The notes under the pieces: model-generated
Seen by the model: the letters and a program-made list of their open reading frames with translations, nothing else
Told to the model about the DNA's origin: nothing
Database searches by the model: none
Part shown: positions 1 to 8,800 of the stretch, one piece after another
Layout: each line of letters starts with the position of its first letter
Position numbering within the stretch: the stretch's first letter is position 1
Program-made: the position numbers and the translations under genes
Assembly: GCA_004195615.1 (NCBI GenBank)
Contig: PSPW01000014.1
Location: forward strand, 1-53,448
Source: Methanobacteriota archaeon
Lineage (GTDB): Archaea; Thermoplasmatota; Poseidoniia; Poseidoniales; Thalassarchaeaceae
DNA: 53,448 nt
Direction of reading: 5' to 3'

Positions 1-248
1 TATACGGGCACCTCGATGCAGCCTCGATTGAAGGGAAGACCGTCGGCCAGAAAGTGAGTGCGGGCGAAGTAATCTGTTGGATGGGAGACAATCATGAGAA
101 CGGCGGCTGGGAGCCACATCTGCACTTCCAGCTCTCTCTGGTCGAGCCTGAGACTCATGATCTCCCTGGAGTGGTCGCGCCCGAAGACAGGCAGCAGGCG
201 CTGTTGGACTACCCCGATCCAAGGCTTGTTTTGGGGCCGATCTATTGA
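1..248 (+). CDS. M23-type (LytM/peptidase family) domain protein, C-terminal end only
   Basis: Only the last 81 codons are in the window; the reading frame is already open at base 3. The visible part contains YGHLD, then WMGDN and, about 30 residues later, GGWEPHLHFQL. Y-x-H-L followed by H-L-H-F is the metal-binding signature of peptidase family M23 (zinc endopeptidases that cut peptidoglycan crosslinks). The ending PDPRLVLGPIY resembles the linker that follows M23 domains in proteins where M23 sits beside a class III aminotransferase domain, but that domain would lie outside the window. Since archaea of this kind lack murein, the substrate is unknown. The gene is convergent with the isomerase gene and overlaps its 3' end by 7 bases. 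Confidence 0.6.
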   Translation, partial: YGHLDAASIEGKTVGQKVSAGEVICWMGDNHENGGWEPHLHFQLSLVEPETHDLPGVVAPEDRQQALLDYPDPRLVLGPIY

Positions 249-1285
249 ACAGAGGCCAAGTGGGACTTCAAGGATTCAATTGCTGGCATGTCAGAAGGAT
301 CTTCTCTAGTAAGAACAGCTAGTCCGATTGATATCCAGTCAGAAACATGGGCTGCAAACAGGAGCCTTTCCAACAAGGATTCGCCTTCGCACTCGATGAC
401 CCACGTTGGTGTCGCCTCCACCTCATCTAGCATCCACTCGATTCTAGAATAGGTCCGCGGGTGAAGCCCTTCACATGATAGCAATAGCAGAGCACTATTC
501 TCAGAGGCACTGCCAGTCCAGGCTACGATCTCATTGTGATTCATCTCGGGCACCTCCGTTGCTCTAGCGAACTTGGCTGAGTTCTCATTGAGTTGGCACG
601 AAAAACGGTAAGCTGCAGGTCCTAAGCAGGTTGGTGAGACGATGCCCAACTCCTTTCCCACTAGGGAACGAGAAAGCGTGGCCGCCATGCCAGAGTTTCC
701 CGACAAATCAGCATCGGAAGACACTATAGAGAGACGCTGGAGCATTTCTGTGATTTCTTCCTCACTGGGTTCAGGGAGGAGGCCAAGGGACCAGCAGGCA
801 GAGAGTTGCTTACCGAAAATATGTCCGAAGGCGGAACGGGGCATTTGCCCCGATGGAACATTCAGACACACTGATTCTTCGCTTTCGGCCAAAACCTCCT
901 CCAACTCCCCCCCTGAGCAGATTCCGACGATTGTTCCTCCTCCGGATATTGCCTCTTTGACGGCATCTAGGGTCTCCTCGGTCCCACCCGAGTAGGAAGT
1001 GGCCAATACTAGCCATTCTGGTCCCCACCAACTGGGTAAGCCGTAGTCCCTCCATACGACAAAAGGAAGGCCCCCCGAATCATCGGATAGTGCCTTCAGG
1101 AACAGGCCGCCTGCGGCTGAACCACCCATCCCGAGGCATATCACCCCGCTCCAATCGCAATCTTCGCTCATTTCCATCTCAGCGGAAATGGCCGCTCCTA
1201 GGTCGTCTACGAACTTCCTAGTGAAACCGACCATGTCCCTGCGATCGTACTTCAAAAGAAGTTGATTGAAGTCGGGCTCGCTCAT
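242..1285 (-). CDS. Bifunctional phosphoglucose/phosphomannose isomerase (SIS-domain)
   Basis: The 347-residue protein has the double SIS-domain layout of archaeal PGI/PMI enzymes, which interconvert glucose-6-P or mannose-6-P with fructose-6-P. Visible motifs are GMGGSAAGG (about 52-60), the sugar-phosphate loop SYSGGTEETL (about 97-106) and SGQMPRSAFGH (about 145-155), which is characteristic of this branch. LNENSAKF and MNHNE place a Glu (about 234) and a His (about 250) sixteen residues apart, the spacing of the catalytic pair in crenarchaeal PGI/PMI. Its ATG overlaps the stop of the upstream NMD3 gene (ATGA), so the two are probably co-transcribed. Length is normal for the family (about 300-350). 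The specificity for mannose is inferred from the family only. Confidence 0.9.
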   Translation of the reverse strand: MSEPDFNQLLLKYDRRDMVGFTRKFVDDLGAAISAEMEMSEDCDWSGVICLGMGGSAAGGLFLKALSDDSGGLPFVVWRDYGLPSWWGPEWLVLATSYSGGTEETLDAVKEAISGGGTIVGICSGGELEEVLAESEESVCLNVPSGQMPRSAFGHIFGKQLSACWSLGLLPEPSEEEITEMLQRLSIVSSDADLSGNSGMAATLSRSLVGKELGIVSPTCLGPAAYRFSCQLNENSAKFARATEVPEMNHNEIVAWTGSASENSALLLLSCEGLHPRTYSRIEWMLDEVEATPTWVIECEGESLLERLLFAAHVSDWISIGLAVLTREDPSDMPAIESLKSHLASVQ

Positions 1286-2340
1286 TTTCTACCTCCTTTG
1301 CCGGATAATGGCAGTGCTAGCCACATTCCATCTATGAAGCCGATGCGTAATTCCTCAGACAGACCATCATCATCGTATGGAAGGGCAACGGTGGAGACTT
1401 TGTAGTCAGAGGGGTCCATGAATTCGGCAGCAGAGCTGTCCCGATTGAGGACTTGTACAATCCTCTGTTCTGATCGAGCGCAAACTACGCTGGAAGCCTC
1501 CATATCTCGCCATGTGGCTCCGGTCCTCTCGAATCTGTCCACCTTCCTTAGAATTGGGCCGTTCTTCTGCCAGCTATCAACAATCCAGAGTGATTTCTTG
1601 AACCTGACTGCATCTCCGATGGAGTAAGCTGGCTTTCTGTAACTGAGTGTCAGTCTTGTGACTTCGACTCCCTCGTTGACCCCAATCACTGTTGGACTCT
1701 CCTTGACCGAACCTCCGAATGATTTGGTTAGTTTTCTCCCCCAAGTCCTTGCGAGGCTTTTGGAGCCCATTTGGAGATCCCAACCACCCGTTACTGGCCC
1801 TTCTTTTGAGATGAAGAACATGGGATTTGGCTCCATCGACTGTAGCAACTCGTCCAAGGTGGACCTGAGGCTGGAAAGCTCTTTTTCGTTCAGTTTCCTC
1901 CCTGCGGATCTCAGTTGGACTATTGCCTCGAAGTAATCGCCATCCTTTCTTGCGCAGGGGGTGCATACTGCATTGCTAGTCTGCAGTAGAGGTGAGTGCG
2001 AATCACGGAATTTGTAACCGTCAATGGTTCCGGACACATCGACATGCAACCTGTTTGTTCGCGGGTCTATTTCCTGGACTGAGAAGTCTACTGTCACCTT
2101 CTTGGCCCGCTCATCCAGTACTAGATTATCCCTAATCCTCATATCTGCTATTGCATCTCGGTCCATGGAGGACCACCCGCCTCTGATTTCGAAAGAGTCG
2201 CACTTAGCGCAGCGCATCTGCTGAATTGTGTCAGGCATCTTCGAGAGGATCGTTCGCTTCCTGAGACAGGCCTCACATAGCCTGCCTGTGGATAACGGAG
2301 GATCGGCTCCACAAGTGATACAAAAGGCCCCTCCAGACAT
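1282..2340 (-). CDS. nmd3: NMD3 family ribosome-associated protein
   Basis: The 352-residue protein begins with four paired cysteines: CITC (7-10), CEAC (22-25), CAKC (44-47) and CTPC (126-129). This is the zinc-binding N-terminal region of NMD3, followed by the eIF5A-like and L22-like beta-rich region. In eukaryotes NMD3 is the adaptor for nuclear export of the 60S subunit. Archaeal homologues lack the nuclear export signal and are thought to act in large-subunit maturation or quality control. The frame is open upstream to 2508, but the extra 56 codons are low-complexity and unlike NMD3, so the ATG at 2340 just before the first zinc pair is preferred. It ends in a 4-base overlap with the isomerase gene. 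The 195 bases between this start and the CcmC stop show nothing recognisable. Confidence 0.85.
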   Translation of the reverse strand: MSGGAFCITCGADPPLSTGRLCEACLRKRTILSKMPDTIQQMRCAKCDSFEIRGGWSSMDRDAIADMRIRDNLVLDERAKKVTVDFSVQEIDPRTNRLHVDVSGTIDGYKFRDSHSPLLQTSNAVCTPCARKDGDYFEAIVQLRSAGRKLNEKELSSLRSTLDELLQSMEPNPMFFISKEGPVTGGWDLQMGSKSLARTWGRKLTKSFGGSVKESPTVIGVNEGVEVTRLTLSYRKPAYSIGDAVRFKKSLWIVDSWQKNGPILRKVDRFERTGATWRDMEASSVVCARSEQRIVQVLNRDSSAAEFMDPSDYKVSTVALPYDDDGLSEELRIGFIDGMWLALPLSGKGGRK

Positions 2341-2535
2341 GCGATTACCAGTGCTCCGCTCAGACGCCCCGTTAGAAGGCTTCCTAGAGCGTTTGGAGTC
2401 ATTCCTCGTAATCAGAGACTGGCTTCCTGTTGATCTGCCTTTTGAGATCAATGAGGATAGAAATCCTACTGAAGGAATAGTATCCAAGCATAAGTGACAG
2501 CAGGGCATAAGTCACCATGGCTGCAATTTCTCCAG

Positions 2536-3321
2536 TCAATCCATCCCCTCCCTGTCAATCTCCCTGTTCAGTACCTCTAATTCGCCTCGCAGGGTGTAGA
2601 TTGAGTAGTTTAGCAAGACCAAACCGATGAATAGAATCATGAATGAAACGGCTCCGAAGCCCATGACTTGCAATATTTCCGGATCAAACCCTGTCTCTTC
2701 CGACTCCCTAAGAATCACTTCGGGATGTCGATTTGTCCAGATGGTGGTGGCAGCCGCGGTAATAGGCACCAGAACGAAACCGAACAACCCTACGGCAGCA
2801 AGGGTGTCTCTGGTTTCTTCCCCATCGGGTTGACTCCTTAGTGACATTACGAGAAACAATGCCACAGAAGTCAGCAGAGCGTATGTGTTTAGTCTCACAT
2901 CCCCCCAGTCCCAAGGTACACCCCACTCGGCAGACCCCCAAATGGGGCCAGATATTACCACTCCCATGCCAAAGAGCAACCCAAGTTCCGAGCCAATGAC
3001 GACCATGCTCCAACCTCTCTCAGAGCGCTTGACATACCATGAAACAGAACCAAGGAAGAGTAGACAAAAGGATAGGAATGAAGACCATGCGAAAGGGACA
3101 TGCCAGTAGAGAATCCGGTATGCTCCGGGAGCGTTCCAAGAGTCGGAATCGACCAAGGGGGCTTGGAAGAAGCCGAGGAAAGCCGTGATTGCCGCGCATG
3201 CCATCCCTAAAACCGTAATAGTGACTGCGGAGTCTCTGTAATCGCTCACATGACTGCGAAAAACAACACAGTCATGAATGCTGTTGGTCAGTAATCTGGA
3301 ATCATCACGGCTGCTAACCAT
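2536..3321 (-). CDS. ccmC: Heme exporter / cytochrome c biogenesis protein CcmC
   Basis: This is a polytopic membrane protein of up to 261 residues with about six hydrophobic segments. It carries the tryptophan-rich heme-handling motif PWDWGDVRLNTYALL, flanked by two conserved histidines in YWHVPFAW and TNRHPEVI. That arrangement is diagnostic of CcmC, which presents heme at the outer face of the membrane for transfer to the chaperone CcmE in system I cytochrome c maturation. The first codons overlap the end of the upstream CcmAB fusion by 34 bases, so the true start may lie slightly downstream of 3321. It is translated in the same direction as the fusion, consistent with one heme-export unit. 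CcmE, CcmF and CcmH are not in the window. Confidence 0.88.
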   Translation of the reverse strand: MVSSRDDSRLLTNSIHDCVVFRSHVSDYRDSAVTITVLGMACAAITAFLGFFQAPLVDSDSWNAPGAYRILYWHVPFAWSSFLSFCLLFLGSVSWYVKRSERGWSMVVIGSELGLLFGMGVVISGPIWGSAEWGVPWDWGDVRLNTYALLTSVALFLVMSLRSQPDGEETRDTLAAVGLFGFVLVPITAAATTIWTNRHPEVILRESEETGFDPEILQVMGFGAVSFMILFIGLVLLNYSIYTLRGELEVLNREIDREGMD

Positions 3322-4721
3322 ACTAGGGCAGAGATAAGGCTAGCCACTATGCAATTTACCAGTGGTTCATGAATAGATAATCCCCATGTCATCCCCTCAT
3401 CAATTATGGAAGAAAGGGCATCAGTCAGTTCAAGGAATGGCCAGACCAGGACGACTAGTAGCAGCGGCACTGGAGCGGCAGAAGACCTCGAAAGGTCAGC
3501 AACCAAGAGGTGTAGAGCTGTGGCTGCTATCGCTAGGTCCATCATGGCGAGAGCTGGGATCCACAACCACAATATGACTTCAGAGGAAACTTGATCGTCG
3601 ACTGAACCAGAGAGGACAAACCAAGACAAGTATGTGACTGGTATTGGCAATAGTATCGATGCACCGGTAATGGAGAACGCTGGTCTCGACATCGGTCCGG
3701 CTACAGCATTCCACCAGCGACCGCAGTCGGACTCGGAGAGTCTGGACACTAGTGCTGGGGATGAGATCGAAGCAATGAATGCCGGAGCGAGTATCAATGC
3801 TGCTTGAAGACGGCTGTCAATATCCTGAAGGTCGTGATCCATTATCAAAGCATATGAGAGAAGAATTGCAACGATAGCAGGTGTTGCTCTGCCTACTGTT
3901 TCTATCGGGTTACGTAGCTCCATCCTCATCGACCATCGAACTAGGGATGAAATTGGGCTTTGATCACTGGTTTGACCGATTCCGGGCAATTTCGAGGGTT
4001 CGCCGGATGAATCTCCGGGGACTTCGCTCAGGGACTTGTCCTCAATGACTAGGACCCTATCGGCGCAGGATGAGAGTTCTTTGTCGTGAGTTGCCATCAG
4101 AATTGCATGATTCATAGAAGATAGTGCCCTAACCCAGCCTCTCAATGTCACCTTCGCAGATTCGTCCAAACCCTCGGATGGCTCATCCAAAAGGACCACT
4201 CTAGGAGACTGACTAAGCGCTGCAGGGGCCAACCCACACAAAATAGCTAGTCGGCGTCTTAAGCCCCCAGATAGATGGGCGACTCGGTCGTTCGACCTAT
4301 GTCGGAGCCCCCAGTGGTCCAAAAGCTCCAAGATCTGCTCAACGTCCGAAGAAATGCCTGCAACTGAGAGAGAAACTACCATTCTCTCGAATACTGTCTC
4401 GTCGCCACATATCCCTCCTTTCTGAAGTGTCAATCCCATTGGAGGAGGTGGATTTCTCCTACCCTCTGAATCTCGAACCACAGTCAATTCATCCCCCTCG
4501 TGCCAGATTACCTCTCCTGACCTCAATGGCAAGATTCCTGCAAACGCCTCGATCAAGGTCGTCTTTCCAGCGCCATTCTCTCCCATCACGGCAACGATCT
4601 CTCCCTCCTCAAGTGTGACCGAAGCCCCTTCCAGGACCTTGAATGGACCTCTGTGTACATCGATCTCCTTTACTTGAGCCAGAGGTGATGAAAGCATATT
4701 GTATCGGCAGGGGACTTTCAT
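3288..4721 (-). CDS. Heme ABC exporter, CcmA ATPase fused to CcmB-like permease
   Basis: The 477-residue chain joins two proteins that are usually separate. Residues about 10-235 form an ABC ATPase: Walker A GENGAGKTT, signature LSGGLRRRL, Walker B VVLLDEPSEGLDE and the H-loop ATHD. After a polar linker, residues about 265-477 hold roughly six hydrophobic segments ending in VWLAAVMIPDY, like the CcmB permease in size and position. Lying directly upstream of CcmC, the protein is best read as a CcmAB half of the CcmABC(D) complex that releases heme-loaded CcmE. CcmB identity rests on context and topology, not a clear motif. An internal ATG at 4697 is an alternative start. The gene is divergent from the rhomboid gene, with under 80 bases for both promoters. 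Confidence 0.8.
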   Translation of the reverse strand: MKVPCRYNMLSSPLAQVKEIDVHRGPFKVLEGASVTLEEGEIVAVMGENGAGKTTLIEAFAGILPLRSGEVIWHEGDELTVVRDSEGRRNPPPPMGLTLQKGGICGDETVFERMVVSLSVAGISSDVEQILELLDHWGLRHRSNDRVAHLSGGLRRRLAILCGLAPAALSQSPRVVLLDEPSEGLDESAKVTLRGWVRALSSMNHAILMATHDKELSSCADRVLVIEDKSLSEVPGDSSGEPSKLPGIGQTSDQSPISSLVRWSMRMELRNPIETVGRATPAIVAILLSYALIMDHDLQDIDSRLQAALILAPAFIASISSPALVSRLSESDCGRWWNAVAGPMSRPAFSITGASILLPIPVTYLSWFVLSGSVDDQVSSEVILWLWIPALAMMDLAIAATALHLLVADLSRSSAAPVPLLLVVLVWPFLELTDALSSIIDEGMTWGLSIHEPLVNCIVASLISALVWLAAVMIPDY

Positions 4722-4777
4722 ATTGAGTGTTCCATTACTACGAATCCCTCTTTAGAGCAATCATCTGGGCCCAAATA

Positions 4778-5821
4778 ATGGCCAGGGACTTCGACTTTCT
4801 CTGGAGCCAGGTAGAGACGATCGACTTTCTCTGGATCGCGATTCTATTCGTGGTTGCAGTTGGACCCTTGGCCTTCGCTGCTAGGAAAGGGGATAGTTTG
4901 GCGCTTGCAATGGTGCTTTCACTTCTTCTTGTACACTTCGTCCAGTACTTCTTGTCGATTTTCGAACACAGTCTATTCAATTTCTATCCCATCGATATTT
5001 TCAGCGTAATCCCTGGTTTGATTAAAGAGCCGGCACACCTCCATAGGTTGATCACATCGGCATGGCTGCATGCCGACTTTGTGCATGTTCTTGGGAACGT
5101 CCTCGTAATTGCAATGGCAGGAGTCCCACTGGAGCAACGATTAGGCCCAAGAAGGTGGATCGCAGTGTACTTCATAGGCTTCCTAGGGGGAAACATTGCG
5201 TGGATCTTGTCACATCCAAATTCATATGTCCCAGCGATTGGGGCTAGCGGGGCTGCATTCGGACTTCTGGGAGCATACATGGCTTGCTGGCCGGATGATA
5301 AGATCGAATTCCCGCTAATTTTTCTCATCAGGGCATGGCCTGTGTGGCTGATCGCTTTCGTTCGACTTGGCCTAGAGATTTTCCAGATGTACTCGATTCA
5401 GAGTGGAACTGCTGGAGAATCGAACATAGCCCATATGGCGCATATTGGTGGATTCTTCCTGGCTTACATACTTGCGAGACCCATAGCAAGGGGGGCTCCA
5501 AGCCCGGTAGGCGAGATAGGTATGCCTAGTGGGGTTTCTTCGTTGTCGAACGAGATTAGAAAGCAGGCCACTGCTAGAATGGGGGACTTGAGAGAGGATC
5601 CTTGGGAATCTGCAGGAAAACATTTGGAGGGTAGAGCTGCTAGGATACTATCCAGATTGAGGGATGAGGGTGACGAGCTCGAGACGAGAAGGGCTTGGCT
5701 AGAAGAGTTGGCTGAGCACACAATTTGCCCTGTTTGTGATGGCGAAGTAATCGCTATCGACGATAGGGGCGTATACAAGTTAAATTGTTCCCGGTCCCCG
5801 AATCACATTAAGTGGCCATAA
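4778..5821 (+). CDS. Rhomboid family intramembrane serine protease with C-terminal Cys motif
   Basis: The 347-residue membrane protein has the rhomboid core: HADFVHVLGN (His about 103 and Asn about 107 of the oxyanion region), the nucleophile loop GASGAAFG (Ser about 157) and the general base in AHIGG (His about 222). Rhomboids cut transmembrane helices of other proteins within the lipid bilayer. After the last helix comes a soluble tail of about 100 charged residues ending in CPVCDGE and, about 15 residues later, CSRSPNH, which looks like a small zinc ribbon. The frame is open to a GTG at 4727, but that lies only 5 bases from the divergent fusion gene, so the ATG at 4778 before MARDFDFLW is preferred. 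Substrates are unknown. Confidence 0.88.
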   Translation: MARDFDFLWSQVETIDFLWIAILFVVAVGPLAFAARKGDSLALAMVLSLLLVHFVQYFLSIFEHSLFNFYPIDIFSVIPGLIKEPAHLHRLITSAWLHADFVHVLGNVLVIAMAGVPLEQRLGPRRWIAVYFIGFLGGNIAWILSHPNSYVPAIGASGAAFGLLGAYMACWPDDKIEFPLIFLIRAWPVWLIAFVRLGLEIFQMYSIQSGTAGESNIAHMAHIGGFFLAYILARPIARGAPSPVGEIGMPSGVSSLSNEIRKQATARMGDLREDPWESAGKHLEGRAARILSRLRDEGDELETRRAWLEELAEHTICPVCDGEVIAIDDRGVYKLNCSRSPNHIKWP

Positions 5822-5853
5822 GTGAGAATCTAATGGGCACTTACAGGTTGGAG

Positions 5854-5860
5854 TTATACA
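5854..5860 (+). promoter_or_regulatory. Probable TATA box of the subtilisin gene
   Basis: TTATACA lies 30-36 bases before the ATG at 5890. An archaeal TATA box is normally centred about 26 bases before the transcription start, which would put initiation near 5883, inside the palindrome described separately. The call rests on sequence match and spacing only. Confidence 0.4.
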
Positions 5861-5871
5861 GGTCTTGACAT

Positions 5872-5890
5872 TGGCTCTCTTAGAGAGCCA
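5872..5890. promoter_or_regulatory. Perfect 19-bp palindrome ending on the subtilisin start codon
   Basis: TGGCTCTCTTAGAGAGCCA is a perfect inverted repeat with 9-base arms and one central base. Its last A is the A of the start codon ATG at 5890. It lies just downstream of a TATA-like box, the position expected for a repressor operator overlapping the transcription start. As RNA it could also fold into a hairpin hiding the start codon. No binding protein can be named. Confidence 0.55.
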
Positions 5891-8800
5891 TGGCCAGAAG
5901 TCCAAGAAAGTTGTTCCCGCTTGCCATCGCGATTTTGTTTTTCTTGCTGGATGTGCCCATCGGGGCTGCGCATGTCCCCGATGGAGAAAATACCAATTCG
6001 GCAGTGGTTATTGAGGAGGTATCTCCATCCATTCCAGCATTCCTCTGCGGAGTAGAAGAGTGCCTGAAGGACCGGGATCTCGACTACACCTCTCTCGATT
6101 CCAGCCCTCCTGCGATGGAATTCGGCTGGTGGCATGGTTTCTGGTCTGACTCGGACTCCAATGGTTTCGACGACAGGCTTCAACTAATCGTGGCCGGAGA
6201 AAGGGAGTCCGTCTCTGTGACCTCAATCATAGGTGATGACGGTAGAGGCACAGTTGCGATAATTGTACACTATGCGTGGCACCCGGGTGACTCTGACATC
6301 GATTCCTTGAGGAAAATCATCGGGCAACATGGCTGGGAAGAAGAAGAATCTTGGTTCATGGTAATGGATCATCTAGATGCCATTGTCCTAGATCACGTCC
6401 CAGTAAGTTCACTGGTCGATATCTGGAGTCTCGAGGGAGTCGTCCTCGTCGAGGAACAGAATGTAATTGTGCCATATCTGGACAAAGCGACGAAGGGTTC
6501 CAAGGTGAGGGAATCTGGAATATATGACGAAACATTGAGAGGACTTGGTTACCATGGTTCGGGCAAAGTTATCGCAATTCTTGACACTGGGGTCGACAAT
6601 GAGCACTTCTCCCTGGATGATTTCTCGGACAACAATAAGGACAACACAAAGGATCCGGATGACATAGAGGATCCTAAGTGGGTCGGAGGTTGCGATGCAA
6701 CCGGCATTGGTCAATCGGGATGCAATGATGAGGATCCCGATGATGGAGATGGTCACGGGACGCATGTTGCGGGAATAGCACTCGGCACCGGTGACTCGAG
6801 TCGCGTGAATCAGGGATACTCCCCTGGTTCTTATCTGGTTGACGTAAAGGTCATGGAGGACTATGGCGGAGGGAATTCGCAATCAATACTAGCTGGCATC
6901 CAATGGGCTATCAACAACAGAGACACCGATTGGGGCAATAACGTATCTAGTAGAGGGATTCACGTCTTATCCATGTCCTTCGGCCGAGCTAGCTCTGCGG
7001 TTGGAGACAACAACGAAGATGGTTCATCCGCCGAGGGGAGTCTTGTCAATCAGGCCTCAGAGAGTGGTTTGGTCTGCGTGGCCGCAATTGGGAACGATGG
7101 GGCGAATAACGTAAATTCAGTTGGGGCGGCGGACACTTCAATCACCGTTGGGTGGCTAGATGACAAGAATACCATCGAACGTAGTGATGACTTGATTAGT
7201 TCAAACTCCAACTATGGACCGAGAACAGATGATGAAGATGGGGACTCATGGGATGAGATGAAACCATGGGTTGTGGCGCCGGGTTCGAACATCAACTCTG
7301 CACAGCACGCTGAATCATCTGGCATAATTCCTGGTTCGGAAGTCAACAGAGCCAGTGACGACTACACACAGTTGTCCGGGTCAAGCATGTCAACTCCTGC
7401 AGTAGCTGGACTTGTGGCAATAATGCTGGAAATTGGTGAGATGCGTAAAATGCCATTCATGGAGGAGGATGAGCCCGGAATAGAGAGGTACGAGGCAATC
7501 AGGAGCTTCCTCGCAAGTGGCTCTGAGTTCAGGAATGAATGGGGTGTAGACGAGACATGGGAGGACAATAGCTGGAACACTAAGTATGGATTCGGCATCA
7601 TTGATGGTGGCGGAATTGCCAGCCAAATGTTCGGTAGCGGGGGTGTAACCAACGATACGGGGGGACCGCAATCACCTCAAGAGGGACACTGGGTAGACAT
7701 CGAGAGTCCTGCGGCTTACTCGTGGCTTGTCGAAGGGGAGTCATACAACCTGCGTGGCCACATTAACGAGCACGGTGAGAACAATGGGACAATAGAAGAG
7801 GTTGTTGCGAAAGTAGAAATGAAGTTCAAGAAATCCCCCAATACGCCCAAAGAGAAGTTGATTCTAGTCAACTGGACCAGAACGATAGGAATCACAAACT
7901 GGACCATCCCTTTCTCCGTTCCAGATCTGCCGGATGAATATTCCGAGGTCTCAATCACAGGCATGGTTGCCGTTAGAAACGACATCGGCAGATGGAGCAA
8001 CACGACGAATTTCTTTTTCCCTGTAGGAATTGTCAATATTACTCTAGAGGTACCAAGCGGACTTGCCAATCTTGAAGGTTCAGTCGAGGTCTTCGGCGAG
8101 TTCCAGTCTATTGGAAACGCAACAATCCAGTGGAGGATCGATTACGAAGACTGGCAGGATGCCACCCATTATCATGATGGTCGGTGGTCAGAAGATGATA
8201 GGGGGGGTCTGAAGCACTCGTTCTCGAATAGGAAGGGCGATGGTAGCAATGACCCAGATTTTCAGGGACACGCATACTGCGCCCATATGTTCAGGGAATC
8301 AAAAAGTACACACTCACAGGATGAATGGGTCGTGAGCTGCGAAGATGACGATCGTGGATGGACTAGTTGGAGCTTCGACTGGGACACAACCCAATACAAG
8401 GATGACGAATACAGGCTCTCAGTTCGAATAGTCAGTGCCGTGGGAGTCTTCTCAGAGGAATTGCGAAGAGTCGTACAAATCGACAATGTAGAACCTATGC
8501 CTGACTTGCTTTTCGTTAGCAAGTCGGTTTCAGTGCAGGAATTCGGCATTCCAATGCAAGAGTCATACGTCAACACATTCTTGGAAGTCAGAGCCACGAT
8601 TAGGAATACGGGAGACCGGGCTGCCACCAATGTTGGGGTTATTCTGGAAGAATGGGGAGAGAGACGGGACGAATACGTGATTGCAAACATAGATTCCGGG
8701 CAATTTGTTGAAGTTGTCCTTTACTGGAATCCCATGAACGCAGGGGATTCACGGCTATCCATCTCAATTGATCCACTGAATTCAATCCAAGAGCTGGACG

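Noticed and set aside
2341-2508. N-terminal extension of NMD3
   Set aside because: The 56 extra residues are low-complexity and unlike NMD3, whose zinc domain starts right at the ATG at 2340.
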